Part shown: piece after piece, positions 42,141 to 52,600 of the stretch
Layout of the letters: the number at the start of each line of letters is the position of its first letter
How positions within the stretch are numbered: position 1 is the stretch's first letter
DNA from: Rahnella rivi
GTDB taxonomy: Bacteria; Pseudomonadota; Gammaproteobacteria; Enterobacterales; Enterobacteriaceae
Direction of reading: 5' to 3'
Assembly (NCBI RefSeq): GCF_019049655.1
Contig: NZ_JAFMOX010000063.1
Span: 237,129 to 301,128 of the forward strand
DNA: 64,000 bases
The notes under the pieces: generated by a model
Databases searched by the model: none
What the model saw: the letters and a program-made list of their open reading frames with translations, nothing else
Told to the model about the DNA's origin: nothing
Made by a program: the position numbers and the translations under genes

Positions 42141-43217
42141 ATGAGCGTGATACAAAGCCTTATCAAACAAGCCTTTGGCACCGGCAACGGTCACGAAGCG
42201 GCCACTTTCCTTGCCAGCGCCTGCAACCGCATGAAGGCCATGGATAAAATATCCATCGCCCGTGAAGTGGAAAGCGCGCTCAGAGGCGTCAGTTTCAGCC
42301 GTGCCGAGGCCGATAAAGCTAAAGTCAAAACCGTTTTTAAAGATACGGCTGTCACCGTCGAAAGGCTCGCCGCGCTGGAAAAACAGGTGCGCAGCCTGAC
42401 GCATGAACTGGCGGTGGCGCGGAACAAAACCGACGGCGGCAACCCTGAAGAGCTGGCCCGGCTGCAAGGGGAGTTGTACCGCCTCAACACGCGGGTCAGT
42501 GAACTTCTTAACCAGTCTGAACGCCTCAAAAAACAGCACGCCGATGAACTGGCGCTCATGCGCTCACGCCAGCGCGCGGCGGGCAATTCCACCTCGGCAG
42601 AACTTGACGCCGCCAACAGCCTGATTGCCTATACCGGCAGCCAGATGTCCGCCATGGCGGCGGCACGCGACAGCCTGCAACAGCGGTTAACCGCGCTGGA
42701 AACGGAGTCTGAACGCCGCCTGCGTGACGAAGAAGATAAACGCCATGCCGCCAACCGTCGTGCAGACGGCAATTACGCACTGCTGGGCCAGCAAAAAGAG
42801 CTGACCGCCGAAGCCAACCGTAAAATCACCCAACTGCGGGTGAACCTGAAATCGCAAGAGTACGAAGGGCAATCGGCGAAGAGCGAGGCGGCAAAACTGA
42901 ATAAGCAGATCGCCGAACTGATGAGCGAAAACAGCCGCTTAGCGGCGCAATCTCAGCATCATGAAGCGCAGTGCGAAAGCCTGAACAACGCGCTCGGGCG
43001 AACTCAAAAAGAGCTCGCCGCCTGTAAAGCACAAAAAGGACGTTTCACCCGCTGGATCCACATTCCCAGCGCCATCATGGGCCTCGCCGTGGTCGGCCTG
43101 GTGATGTACACCGATGACCACACCGGGCATCTGTCAGACAGCCTCACCCCGGCTGCATTTTTGGGGTGCGTGGTCTATGCGCTTTCGCTCATGATTGCTT
43201 TCACCCGCAGGGCGTAG
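42141..43217 (+). CDS. Coiled-coil inner-membrane protein of unknown function
   Basis: Protein of 358 residues. A short N-terminal domain (to ~residue 70) is followed by about 200 residues of charged heptad-rich sequence with few prolines (e.g. LAALEKQVRSLTHELAVAR, then LYRLNTRVSELLNQSERLKK), predicted to form long coiled coils. Two hydrophobic helices lie at the very C-terminus (around IPSAIMGLAVVGLVMY and AAFLGCVVYALSLMIAF). No known domain. Start at ATG 42141; a GTG five codons earlier is the alternative, and neither has a strong ribosome binding site. It resembles no transporter; a scaffold role is only a guess. Confidence 0.72.
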   Translation: MSVIQSLIKQAFGTGNGHEAATFLASACNRMKAMDKISIAREVESALRGVSFSRAEADKAKVKTVFKDTAVTVERLAALEKQVRSLTHELAVARNKTDGGNPEELARLQGELYRLNTRVSELLNQSERLKKQHADELALMRSRQRAAGNSTSAELDAANSLIAYTGSQMSAMAAARDSLQQRLTALETESERRLRDEEDKRHAANRRADGNYALLGQQKELTAEANRKITQLRVNLKSQEYEGQSAKSEAAKLNKQIAELMSENSRLAAQSQHHEAQCESLNNALGRTQKELAACKAQKGRFTRWIHIPSAIMGLAVVGLVMYTDDHTGHLSDSLTPAAFLGCVVYALSLMIAFTRRA

Positions 43218-43235
43218 AGCGGGGGAAACCTTACT

Positions 43236-43985
43236 TCACCCCATTGCCGCCTGCTCAATCAGGGCGGCCACTTCTTTCGGATGTGACTCATACACTGAGT
43301 GGCTGGCACCGGCGATTTCGACGGTGTGGCTGTGTGCGCGTTTGGCGTACATCCGCTCTAAATCCGGGTTAATGATTTTGTCGGACATGGCCACCATGTA
43401 CCAGCTGGGTTTCACTTTCCATGCCGGGTCAGGAATGTTGGCGGTGAAGACGCTGGCGGAGGTCAGCATCTGCGCCTTAGCTTCGAATTCCGCCTGTTTA
43501 CGTGGCAGGTCAGCCGCAAAGTCGGACGGGAACACCGCCGGGTTGATGTAGAGGAATCCGTCCGGCGTTTTGACAAACGGGTGCGCCGAGTTGGGGAATT
43601 TCTTACCGTTGGTCGCTTCCGTTTCACCGTTATCCAGCGCGTGAGCGGCGATATACACCAGCCCCGCCACGTGCGGGTCATTTCCTGCTTCCGTAATGAT
43701 CGCGCCGCCGTAGCTGTGGCCTACAAGGATCGCCGGGCCATTTTGCTGGTCCAGAATGCGTCTTGTAGCCGACACATCTTCCGGGAAGGACGTCAGCGGT
43801 TCCTGCACCAGCGTCACGTTATAGCCATCGTGCGTCAGAATGTCATACACCGGACGCCATCCCGAGCCGCCCACAAATGCGCCGTGCACCAGCACGATAT
43901 TTTTTACCGGAGCCGCCATCGCCGCCTGAGAAGCGAATGCCGCCGCAGCGGCTACTATTAATGTTGAAGCTAAACGAAAACGCAT
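43236..43985 (-). CDS. Exported alpha/beta hydrolase
   Basis: Protein of 249 residues with a Sec signal peptide (RFRLASTLIVAAAAAFASQAA, cleavage after AMA at residue ~24). The alpha/beta hydrolase fold shows an oxyanion motif VLVHGAFVGGS, nucleophile elbow GHSYGG with Ser91, and a C-terminal GASHSVYESHP with the likely catalytic His. Similar small hydrolases act on esters, and some are annotated as salicylate esterases in plants or as bacterial esterases. Substrate unknown. Convergent with the coiled-coil gene, 18 bases apart. A single gene without obvious partners. Confidence 0.85.
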   Translation of the reverse strand: MRFRLASTLIVAAAAAFASQAAMAAPVKNIVLVHGAFVGGSGWRPVYDILTHDGYNVTLVQEPLTSFPEDVSATRRILDQQNGPAILVGHSYGGAIITEAGNDPHVAGLVYIAAHALDNGETEATNGKKFPNSAHPFVKTPDGFLYINPAVFPSDFAADLPRKQAEFEAKAQMLTSASVFTANIPDPAWKVKPSWYMVAMSDKIINPDLERMYAKRAHSHTVEIAGASHSVYESHPKEVAALIEQAAMG

Positions 43986-44358
43986 GGCAATACCTCATGG
44001 AGTTTCTGAAACCGGGGGTGAGGTGCCACTGTGGGCGTCTGGCTCTGTCAGGGGAGTGACGGGCGGATGACAAAAACGACATTGATTGCCGGTTGTTTCC
44101 ATCCGCGCAGATAACAGGCTGCCGCGCGCGCAAAGATCGCCGCCCATGTACCTTGCGTGCGGAATTTTGTTAAAAAGTTATATTTGTAAAGTTGCGTATG
44201 TACTAACAGGAAGAAAATAACTATAGTTAGCGCCTTCCTGATTCTCCATCAGATTGATGGTTTTTTGTCTACTCCTAAAGTCTAAAAGTGAGATGTGCAT
44301 CGTATTTTAACGCGGCTCTCCGCTCGCACTTTTAGCTAACAGAAAAAGAACGCCTAAA
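43986..44358. other. Gap of about 370 bases upstream of pqqU
   Basis: AT-rich in the right half. A 9-bp inverted repeat (CTAAAAGTG at 44282-44290 and CACTTTTAG at 44327-44335) lies in the probable leader of pqqU. The hydrolase promoter faces left. Confidence 0.5.
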
Positions 44359-46512
44359 GTGAACGCCAAAACCTCTGCTTTTATCATCACCTTTTTGTCA
44401 TTTTGTAGCCCGGTTTCAGTCAGTTACGCACTCTCTGCTACCAATACACCGAAAAGTGACACTGACGACGCCTCCGACTCATCTTCACTGATGATCATCA
44501 AAAAACAGGGCACCGGTGGCCTGTCCGAGCTGGACACCCCGGCAGCGGTCAGCGTGATCGACGGCGACGATTTCAGAAACAGCAAAGCGCAGGTCAATCT
44601 CTCCGAAAGCCTCGGCAGCGTGCCGGGTTTACAGGTGCAGAACCGCCAGAACTATGCGCAGGACCTGCAACTTTCCGTGCGTGGGTTCGGCAGCCGTTCC
44701 ATGTACGGCGTGCGCGGCGTGCGGATTTACGTTGATGGTATTCCGGCCACCATGCCGGACGGGCAAGGTCAGACGTCGAATATCGATCTCAATTCCGTTG
44801 AGCGCGTTGAAGTGCTGCGCGGGCCTTTCTCGGCGCTGTACGGCAATGCCTCCGGCGGCGTGGTGAATGTGGATACCCAGACCGGTTCACAGCCCGCGAA
44901 ACTGGAAGCAGGCACGTATTTCGGCAGTTACGGATCTTTTCGTAACAGCGTGAAAGCCAGCGGTGCGACCGGCGACGGCACCCACGCGGGCGATGTAAAT
45001 TACCTGATCTCCGGCTCCCGTTTTACCACCGACGGTTACCGCGACCACAGCGGTACACAGAAAAACCTCGGCAACGGCAAACTGGGCGTGCGCATTGATG
45101 ACGACAGCACCCTGACGCTGATGTTTAACAGCGTCTCCGTTGATGCCAACGATCCGGGCGGCCTGACAGAATCTGAATGGCACGATGACCCGAAGCAGGC
45201 CAAACGTGCCGATCAGTATAACGCACGTAAATCGCTGGACCAGACACAGGTCGGATTGCGCTATCAGCGTCAGATGGGTGAGAACGACGAATTCAGCCTG
45301 ATGACCTATCACGGCGAGCGCCACACCACGCAGTACCAGACCATTCCGGCCGCCTCGCAGAAAAATCCGCTGAATGCGGGCGGGGTGATTGTTCTTGAAC
45401 GTAAATACTCCGGCGTGGATACCCGCTGGAAGCATGACGATCAAATTGGTTCGGTGCCGTTCTCGGTCACCGGCGGGCTGGATTATGAAACCATGACCGA
45501 GCGTCGCTTCGGTTATGAGAATTTCGACAGTCAGGGCGATCTGGGCGTGAAGGGCAACGAGCGTCGTAATGAAAAGAACGTCATGTGGAACCTCGACCCG
45601 TATCTGCAAACGACGTGGAACCTGACGCCGCGCTGGACGCTGGACGTCGGCGCGCGTTACAGCACGGTCAGTTTTGATTCGCAGGACTACTACATTACCG
45701 GCAGCAATCCGGATGACAGCGGTTCGCGCCGTTATCACAAACTGCTGCCGATGGCGTCCCTGAACTATGCCGTGACCCCTGCGCTGAACACCTATATTTC
45801 AGCCGGTCGTGGTTTTGAAACGCCGACCATCAACGAACTCTCCTACCGCACCGACGGCAACTCTGGCCTGAATCTCGGGCTGGAGCCTTCCACCAGCAAC
45901 ACCGTGGAGCTGGGCAGCAAATGGCGCGTGGGCAACGGTTTAGTCACCGCAGCAGTCTTCCAGACGGATACTGATGATGAGCTGATCGTGGCGCAAAGTG
46001 TCGGGGGTCGTTCAAGTTACACCAACGCCGGTAAAACCCGTCGTCGCGGCCTGGAACTGTCTTTAGATCAGCAGTTTGAAGAAAACTGGCGCGTCAAGAT
46101 GGCCTGGACGCTGCTCGATGCCACCTTCCGTAATGAAACCTGTGGATCCGGTGACTGTACGCCAGCGGGCAACCGACTTCCGGGTATTGCCCGCAACATG
46201 GGCTACGCTTCACTGGAGTGGGCACCGGTTGATGGCTGGCACGCCGGCGCCGATGTGCGCTACATGAGTGACATTGAAGTGAATGACGAAAACAGCGAGC
46301 AGGCACCGGCTTACACCGTCGCCAGCGTGAATGCGGGTTACCGCTTCAACTGGGACAAAGTGACCCTCGACCTGTTTACCCGGGTCGATAACCTGTTCGA
46401 CAGAAACTATGTCGGTTCGGTGATCGTCAACGAGGGCAATGGCCGTTACTTCGAACCGGCACCTGGCCGTAATTACGGTGGCGGAGCGACGCTTTCTTAC
46501 AGTTTCGAATAA
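44359..46512 (+). CDS. pqqU: TonB-dependent outer-membrane PQQ receptor PqqU (YncD)
   Basis: Protein of 717 residues with signal peptide (cleaved near residue 25), a plug domain and a 22-strand barrel. Very close to E. coli YncD/PqqU: SELDTPAAVSVIDG, VNLSESLGSVPGLQVQNRQN, DLQLSVRGFGSRSMYGVRG, the barrel segment RGFETPTINELSYRTDG, and a terminal FVS-type closing strand (SYSFE). YncD has been shown in E. coli to take up pyrroloquinoline quinone. Start is a GTG at 44359. The next gene is gcd, which requires PQQ, so the two form a functional pair and are probably co-transcribed or co-regulated. Confidence 0.92.
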   Translation: MNAKTSAFIITFLSFCSPVSVSYALSATNTPKSDTDDASDSSSLMIIKKQGTGGLSELDTPAAVSVIDGDDFRNSKAQVNLSESLGSVPGLQVQNRQNYAQDLQLSVRGFGSRSMYGVRGVRIYVDGIPATMPDGQGQTSNIDLNSVERVEVLRGPFSALYGNASGGVVNVDTQTGSQPAKLEAGTYFGSYGSFRNSVKASGATGDGTHAGDVNYLISGSRFTTDGYRDHSGTQKNLGNGKLGVRIDDDSTLTLMFNSVSVDANDPGGLTESEWHDDPKQAKRADQYNARKSLDQTQVGLRYQRQMGENDEFSLMTYHGERHTTQYQTIPAASQKNPLNAGGVIVLERKYSGVDTRWKHDDQIGSVPFSVTGGLDYETMTERRFGYENFDSQGDLGVKGNERRNEKNVMWNLDPYLQTTWNLTPRWTLDVGARYSTVSFDSQDYYITGSNPDDSGSRRYHKLLPMASLNYAVTPALNTYISAGRGFETPTINELSYRTDGNSGLNLGLEPSTSNTVELGSKWRVGNGLVTAAVFQTDTDDELIVAQSVGGRSSYTNAGKTRRRGLELSLDQQFEENWRVKMAWTLLDATFRNETCGSGDCTPAGNRLPGIARNMGYASLEWAPVDGWHAGADVRYMSDIEVNDENSEQAPAYTVASVNAGYRFNWDKVTLDLFTRVDNLFDRNYVGSVIVNEGNGRYFEPAPGRNYGGGATLSYSFE

Positions 46513-46669
46513 ATTCAGTTTGTAGAACCACGCAGTGCTGCCCGTGACCTGCACTTTTTGAAGTCGGGCAGCACACGCAAGGAATGACACCCGGTGAGAA
46601 CCGGATGTTCTTGAAGATTCGGCTTACGCCTGAATCGACGATTATAAAAAATCAGTAAGGTCATCAACT

Positions 46670-49069
46670 ATGGAAACGAAAGCCTCGTTATCACGCATCG
46701 TCGTCATAATTACCGCTTTGTTCGCCGCGTTAAGCGGGATTTATCTTCTTGTCGGCGGTATCTGGCTGGCAAAATTAGGTGGTTCTCTTTATTACATTAT
46801 TGCCGGTGTTATCTCGCTGGTCACCGCGTGGCTGTTGTACCGCCGCCGCTCTTCCGCCTTATTGCTCTACGCGATTTTCCTGTTCGCCACCACGGTGTGG
46901 GCCGTATGGGAAGTGGGCACCGACTTCTGGGCACTGACGCCGCGTTTAGACGTTACCTTCTTCTTAGGTCTGTGGATCCTGCTGCCGGTGGTGTACAACC
47001 AGATGCTGGCGAAAAACGCTTTCGCACGCGGTGCGCTGGCGGTATCCCTGCTGTTCACCGTGATCGTGCTGGGTTACTCCATCTTCAACGACCCGCAGGT
47101 GATCAACGGCACCCTTAAAGCGGCGGATTCTGCGCCGGCAAAATCTGAATCCGGCATTCCTGATGGTGACTGGCCTGCTTATGGCCGTACTCAGGGCGGT
47201 ACCCGTTACTCGCCACTGAGCCAGATCAACGATAAAAACGTCAGCAAGCTCGACGTGGCCTGGACTTTCCGTACCGGTGACCTGAAGACCCCGAACGATC
47301 CGGGCGAAATCACTGACGAAGTCACGCCAATCAAAATCGGCGACATGTTGTACCTGTGTACGCCGCACCAGAAGCTGTTTGCTCTGGATGCCGCGACCGG
47401 TAAAGAGAAGTGGAAATTCGATCCGCAGCTCAACTCCAACCCGACGTTCCAGCACGTGACCTGCCGTGGTGTGTCTTATCATGAGACGACGCCAGCCGCG
47501 GAAGGTAACACCGCGAACGGCGCAGCGCCTGCTGTCTGTTCACGTCGTATCATTCTGCCCGTCAACGATGGCCGTCTGTTTGCGCTGGACGCTGAAACCG
47601 GCGCACGTTGCCCGGCATTCGGTAACAACGGTGAGCTGAACCTGCAAGGCAACATGCCTTACGCGACACCGGGTCACTACGAGCCAACCTCACCGCCAAT
47701 CATCACAAAATCTGTGATCATCGTGGCCGGTGCGGTTACCGATAACTACTCAAACCGCGAGCCTTCAGGCGTTATCCGTGGCTTTGATGTGGAAACCGGC
47801 AAACTGCTGTGGGCCTTCGATCCGGGTGCGGCTGAACCGAACAAAATCCCTGCGGATGGTCAGCACTTCACGCCGAACTCCCCGAACTCATGGGCGCCTG
47901 CATCTTATGATGACAAACTGGATCTGGTTTACCTGCCTATCGGCGTGGCAACACCGGACATCTGGGGCGGCAACCGCACGCCGGAAATGGAACGTTACGC
48001 GAGCGGCCTGCTGGCGCTGAATGCGACCACCGGTAAACTGGCGTGGTTCTACCAGACTGTTCACCATGATCTGTGGGATATGGACGTGCCTGCACAGCCA
48101 ACGCTGGCAGATATCACTGACAAGAGCGGCAACAAAGTTCCTGCGATTTATGTACCGACCAAAACCGGTAACATCTTCGTGCTGGATCGCCGTGACGGTA
48201 AGCTGATTGTTGAAGCCCCTGAAAAACCTGTTCCGCAAGGCGCAGCGAAAGGTGACCACGTTTCTCCGACTCAGCCGTTCTCCAAACTGACCTTCCGTCC
48301 GGAAGCGAAACTGACCGGTAAAGACATGTGGGGCGCAACGATCTACGACCAGCTGATGTGTCGTGTGATCTTCCACAAACTGCGTTATGAAGGCACCTTC
48401 ACACCGCCATCCGAGCAGGGCACTCTGGTGTTCCCGGGTAACCTCGGTATGTTCGAGTGGGGCGGTATCTCTGTGGACACTGACCGTCAGGTGGCTATCG
48501 CTAACCCGATTGCACTGCCATTCGTGTCTAAACTGATCCCACGCGGTCCGGGCAACCCTATCGAGCCAGATGCGAACGATAAGGGCGGTTCCGGTACTGA
48601 AACGGGCATTCAGCCACAGTACGGCGTGCCATTTGGCGTGACGCTGAACCCGTTCCTGTCTCCGCTGGGCTTCCCTTGTAAACAGCCTTCATGGGGTTAC
48701 ATCTCCGGCGTAGACCTGAAAACCAACGAAATCGTGTGGAAAAAACGTATCGGTACCGTGCGCGACAGCTCACCGTTACCGCTGCCGTTCAAAATGGGTA
48801 TGCCGATGCTTGGCGCACCGATTTCTACCGCCGGTAACGTGTTCTTCATCGCAGCGACCGCAGATAACTACCTGCGCGCATTCGATATGAGCAACGGTGA
48901 CAAACTGTGGGAAGCCCGTCTGCCAGCAGGCGGCCAGGCGACGCCAATGACATATTCTGTGAACGGTAAACAGTACGTTGTTATCGCCGCAGGCGGTCAC
49001 GGTTCATTCGGCACCAAACTGGGCGATTACATCATCGCTTACGCACTGCCAGACGCTGACGCGAAATAA
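46670..49069 (+). CDS. gcd: Membrane-bound PQQ-dependent glucose dehydrogenase
   Basis: Quinoprotein of 799 residues (E. coli Gcd 796). Five N-terminal membrane helices (residues ~8-145) are followed by a periplasmic eight-bladed propeller that binds PQQ and Ca2+. Recognisable parts are WPAYGRTQGGTRYSPLSQIN, YASGLLALNATTGKLAWFYQ with the HHDLWDMDVPAQP motif, and TCRGVSYHE with paired cysteines. It oxidises glucose to gluconolactone in the periplasm and passes electrons to ubiquinone. The 157-base gap after pqqU contains short hairpins. A strong terminator follows. In soil and plant isolates this activity also acidifies the medium and dissolves phosphate. Confidence 0.96.
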   Translation: METKASLSRIVVIITALFAALSGIYLLVGGIWLAKLGGSLYYIIAGVISLVTAWLLYRRRSSALLLYAIFLFATTVWAVWEVGTDFWALTPRLDVTFFLGLWILLPVVYNQMLAKNAFARGALAVSLLFTVIVLGYSIFNDPQVINGTLKAADSAPAKSESGIPDGDWPAYGRTQGGTRYSPLSQINDKNVSKLDVAWTFRTGDLKTPNDPGEITDEVTPIKIGDMLYLCTPHQKLFALDAATGKEKWKFDPQLNSNPTFQHVTCRGVSYHETTPAAEGNTANGAAPAVCSRRIILPVNDGRLFALDAETGARCPAFGNNGELNLQGNMPYATPGHYEPTSPPIITKSVIIVAGAVTDNYSNREPSGVIRGFDVETGKLLWAFDPGAAEPNKIPADGQHFTPNSPNSWAPASYDDKLDLVYLPIGVATPDIWGGNRTPEMERYASGLLALNATTGKLAWFYQTVHHDLWDMDVPAQPTLADITDKSGNKVPAIYVPTKTGNIFVLDRRDGKLIVEAPEKPVPQGAAKGDHVSPTQPFSKLTFRPEAKLTGKDMWGATIYDQLMCRVIFHKLRYEGTFTPPSEQGTLVFPGNLGMFEWGGISVDTDRQVAIANPIALPFVSKLIPRGPGNPIEPDANDKGGSGTETGIQPQYGVPFGVTLNPFLSPLGFPCKQPSWGYISGVDLKTNEIVWKKRIGTVRDSSPLPLPFKMGMPMLGAPISTAGNVFFIAATADNYLRAFDMSNGDKLWEARLPAGGQATPMTYSVNGKQYVVIAAGGHGSFGTKLGDYIIAYALPDADAK

Positions 49070-49095
49070 TCAGCCGTCATACGCTTTGAAATGTG

Positions 49096-49121
49096 AAAGG
49101 CCGCGAAAGCGGCCTTTTTTT
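49096..49121 (+). terminator. Rho-independent terminator of gcd
   Basis: AAAGGCCGC and GCGGCCTTT arms with a GAAA tetraloop and a run of seven T residues. Confidence 0.92.
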
Positions 49122-49656
49122 ATGGGCGGTCAGGCATAAAATAAGGGATGAATCGCAGAGTATTCCTGAGTGAATCGCGTCAGCACCGCCGACTTTCTGA
49201 AAGAGTTACACCGCTTAACATTCACCCGGTCGCCCTTTGCATGGAGACATTTTCGCTCTGCGCACGCACTGCCGCTCAACATGAGGCAGCGGATGCGGGT
49301 TTGTGTCAGTTTTATATAAGTTTTTTATAAAGGTGATATTAATAAATTTAATCTATAAAAATCATTTCCCGCCTAATTATATTTTCCTGATATCAATTTA
49401 TTCACGCCCACTGAACAGTATGCGTATTTTAGACTGGCAATCTTTCACGGTTTAGCTATAACTCTTAAGGCAAATTACTTAAGAATCTTCTTAGATGCTC
49501 ATCATTTTTAGTGACATGTCCGCATGCCGTTCAGGCATCTGAATTGTTGCAGATCTATTTCGCGCCGGGCTGTGCAGGGTGCGGGGATATATTTTATTAC
49601 GTGAAAAAATTAAAACCTCATGGATAACAACTGAACTTATACAGGGCGAGAGAATT
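49122..49656. promoter_or_regulatory. Long AT-rich leader and promoter region of the autotransporter
   Basis: About 535 bases without a supported gene. From 49310 to 49500 it is very AT-rich and contains a candidate RcsAB box; possible -10 elements occur near 49587 (TATATT). AT-richness makes silencing by an H-NS-type protein likely. The ribosome binding site GGGCGAGAG lies just before the start. Confidence 0.6.
49480..49493. promoter_or_regulatory. Candidate RcsAB box
   Basis: TAAGAATCTTCTTA differs at one position from the RcsAB box consensus TAAGAATATTCTTA. It lies 164 bases upstream of the autotransporter start. The Rcs phosphorelay controls capsule, flagella and surface adhesins, so this gene is a plausible member. 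Confidence 0.6.
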
Positions 49657-52600
49657 ATGCTAAGCACACAACATGCCGTTATATCCAACAAGAGAAAACG
49701 TGAGCTAAAAGATTATTCCTTAAACAAACTCTATATCGCCCTGAAGATCATCATCATCTCGTCCACGATAGGCATGCCAAACGCCTACGCTGTCGATTTG
49801 CCTTCGGCGGATGCAGGCTGCGATACCGGTACAGTCACCTGTACGGTGACCAGCGCATTGGGGACGGATTTTACGGTAACCAGCGATATCACCTCGTCAG
49901 GTGACGCGATTGACGCTGATGCAACGGTGACGGGCAGTACGTTCACCGTCAATAACGGCATCAGTGTGATCGGGGGTGCAGGAGGTGCCGGGTTCAATTT
50001 TGCCACCGGCAGCAGCAACAACACGGTGACCAACAACGGTACAATTCAGGGCGATTTTGGTATTAATTTCAATGGTGGTAGCGATTTTACGGTTATCAAT
50101 AATGGTCTGGTGAACAGTAACGGGGGCTTGTCATCTTACGGGCTGGGGAATTTCGGCAGCGGATTTACCCTCACCAACAACGAAGGCGCGACGATTTCGG
50201 CCGTTCATACCGTTATTCAGAGTTCGGAAGACAGTAATGGTGTCACTATCAATAATGCCGGGGCAATAACCCCCGATGATGGTACCGGTGGAGTGGCGAT
50301 AAAATTATACGGCAGCAATAATATTCTTAATCTTAATACCAGCTCGGCCATTACCGGGGATATTCAGTTTGATGTGAATCAGGTCAATAACTCCATCAAC
50401 CTGCTGGGCGGAAGCCTGGACACCGGTACCTTCAGTAATTACGTGAATAACAATACGGTTAATTTACTGAATATCAATGCGCCGGGTAAAACCTGGGATA
50501 TCTCCGGCACCTTACCGGTCGCCGGTGCGATCCAGCTGCAAAGCGGCAATGTGGTGGTGACCGGCACCTTAAGCAACTCGGGGTCGGGCGGAACAACCAT
50601 TGCCAACGGCGCCTCACTGCAGATCGGTAACGGTGGTCTGACGGGCAGCCTGAACGACGACGTCATCAACGACGGCACCCTGACGTTTAACCGCGCTATT
50701 GCCAGCACCTTCAGTGGAAATATCAACGGTAACGGTAGCGTGGTTCAGGCAGGCTCGGGCATAACAAATCTTGCCAGTATCGGCACCTGGAGCGGCGGTA
50801 CCCAGGTCACTTCCGGCACGCTTAACGGTATGGGCGCTACTGATGCGCTCGGCAGCGGCGCCATCAGCGTCACCAACGGCGCGATCCTCCAGCTGGGCGA
50901 TACCTCGACGTTTACCAACTACAATTTCTCCGCCAGCGGGCTGTCGCTGGAAGCGTCCACCTTGCGCATGTACGGCTCGCAGGCCACGGCGCTGCCAGCG
51001 GAGGTGAGTTATCTCTTCGGCAACCTGACCGCGCCTATCGCTCTTTCAAACTCGACGTTGCAATTTGATCAGTTTGCTGCGGCAAACATTATTTTCGACG
51101 GTGACATCAACGCGTCTAACACCAGTTCGCTGAACTATGTCGCGGATAACGGTGCCCATACGCTGGCGATGAACGGCAACCTGACCGGTTCCGGTACTTT
51201 CAGTATCAACATGTCCGAGAACAACACGCCGGAGTCGCTCGGCCTCTCGTTTAATGGCACCGCAAATAATTACACCGGCACGATGAGCCTCAACGGTGAT
51301 GCTTACATTGTGGACGTCAATACGCCGCTGGGGCAGGCTTCCTGGTCAGTGACCGGGCCGCAAACGCTCAATTTCAACGGTGCCAATACCCATGTGGTCA
51401 CGGCGCTCAGCTCCGCCGCCAACAGTATCGTCAATATCACCGACGCGGGCACCACGCTGCAAGTGGGCGCGGGGACGGTCAACGGCGCGATTGGTGGCTC
51501 GGGCAGCCTGCTGAAAACCAGTACCGGCATTCTGGCGCTGGATGGCGTAAACACATACCTCGGCAGTACAAAAATCTCCGGCGGGACGATCAACCTGGGC
51601 GTGGCTGACGCCATTGCCGCCAGCAAATCGGTCGAAGTTGACGTGAATACCACGCTTGGCATGAAGAGTTTCGATCAGGTCTTACAGGATCTGACCGGGG
51701 CAGGCACTATCACCATGGGGTCGGGTGACCTGACGGCGCAAAACACGGCGGACACCCTGTTCACCGGTAAAATCAGCGGCACCGGCGATCTCATCAAAAC
51801 CGGTACCGGCGTGCTGACGCTGTCTGGCCTGACTAACTCTGTCGGCGCGACCTCGGTCAACGCGGGCACGCTGCACTTTGCCCAAATTGGTGATTTCGCC
51901 ACGACCGGCCTGACGGTGAACACCGGCGCGACGGCGCAGCTTGCCAGCACGGCGCAGGTGGTTTCCACGGGCGCAACAGATATTGAAGGCACGCTGGATG
52001 TGACGCTCGGTGGCTCAACGGCCAAAATCAATTCGGATACCGCCACGCTGGGCAGCGGCTCGGCGCTCAGCGTCACCGGTTTTAACCCGGTCGCCGCCAC
52101 CAAGGCCAGCGATCTGAGCGCGGCGCGCACCGTGATCATCCAGACCACAAACGGCATTACCGGGGATTTCGCCACGGTCAACGGCCTGACGCCGAGTGGC
52201 GTAGATTATTACTTCAACGACGCCAAACTCTCGGCGGACAGCAAAACCTACAGCCTGGGCAGCGAGCTGGCCTGGACCTCCGGCACGGCACAGGCGACCG
52301 GCAATTTCACCCTGACCGGTGCGGGCGACGCATTTAACGTTGACGTGGCGCTGGGTGATGAAACCGCCAACGGTGCAACCTGGGACGGCAAATCGCTCAC
52401 CAAGCTGGGGGCGGGTAACCTGACCTTGTCGGCGGCGAATACCTACACCGGCAGCACTGACATTCAGGCGGGCACGCTGACCACCGGCATCGACAACGCC
52501 TTCGCCACCAGCAGTTCGGTGAATGTGGCCACCGGTGCCACGCTGGCCCTCAACAATTTTAACCAGACGGCACAGGATCTGACCGGCGCGGGCGCTGTCA

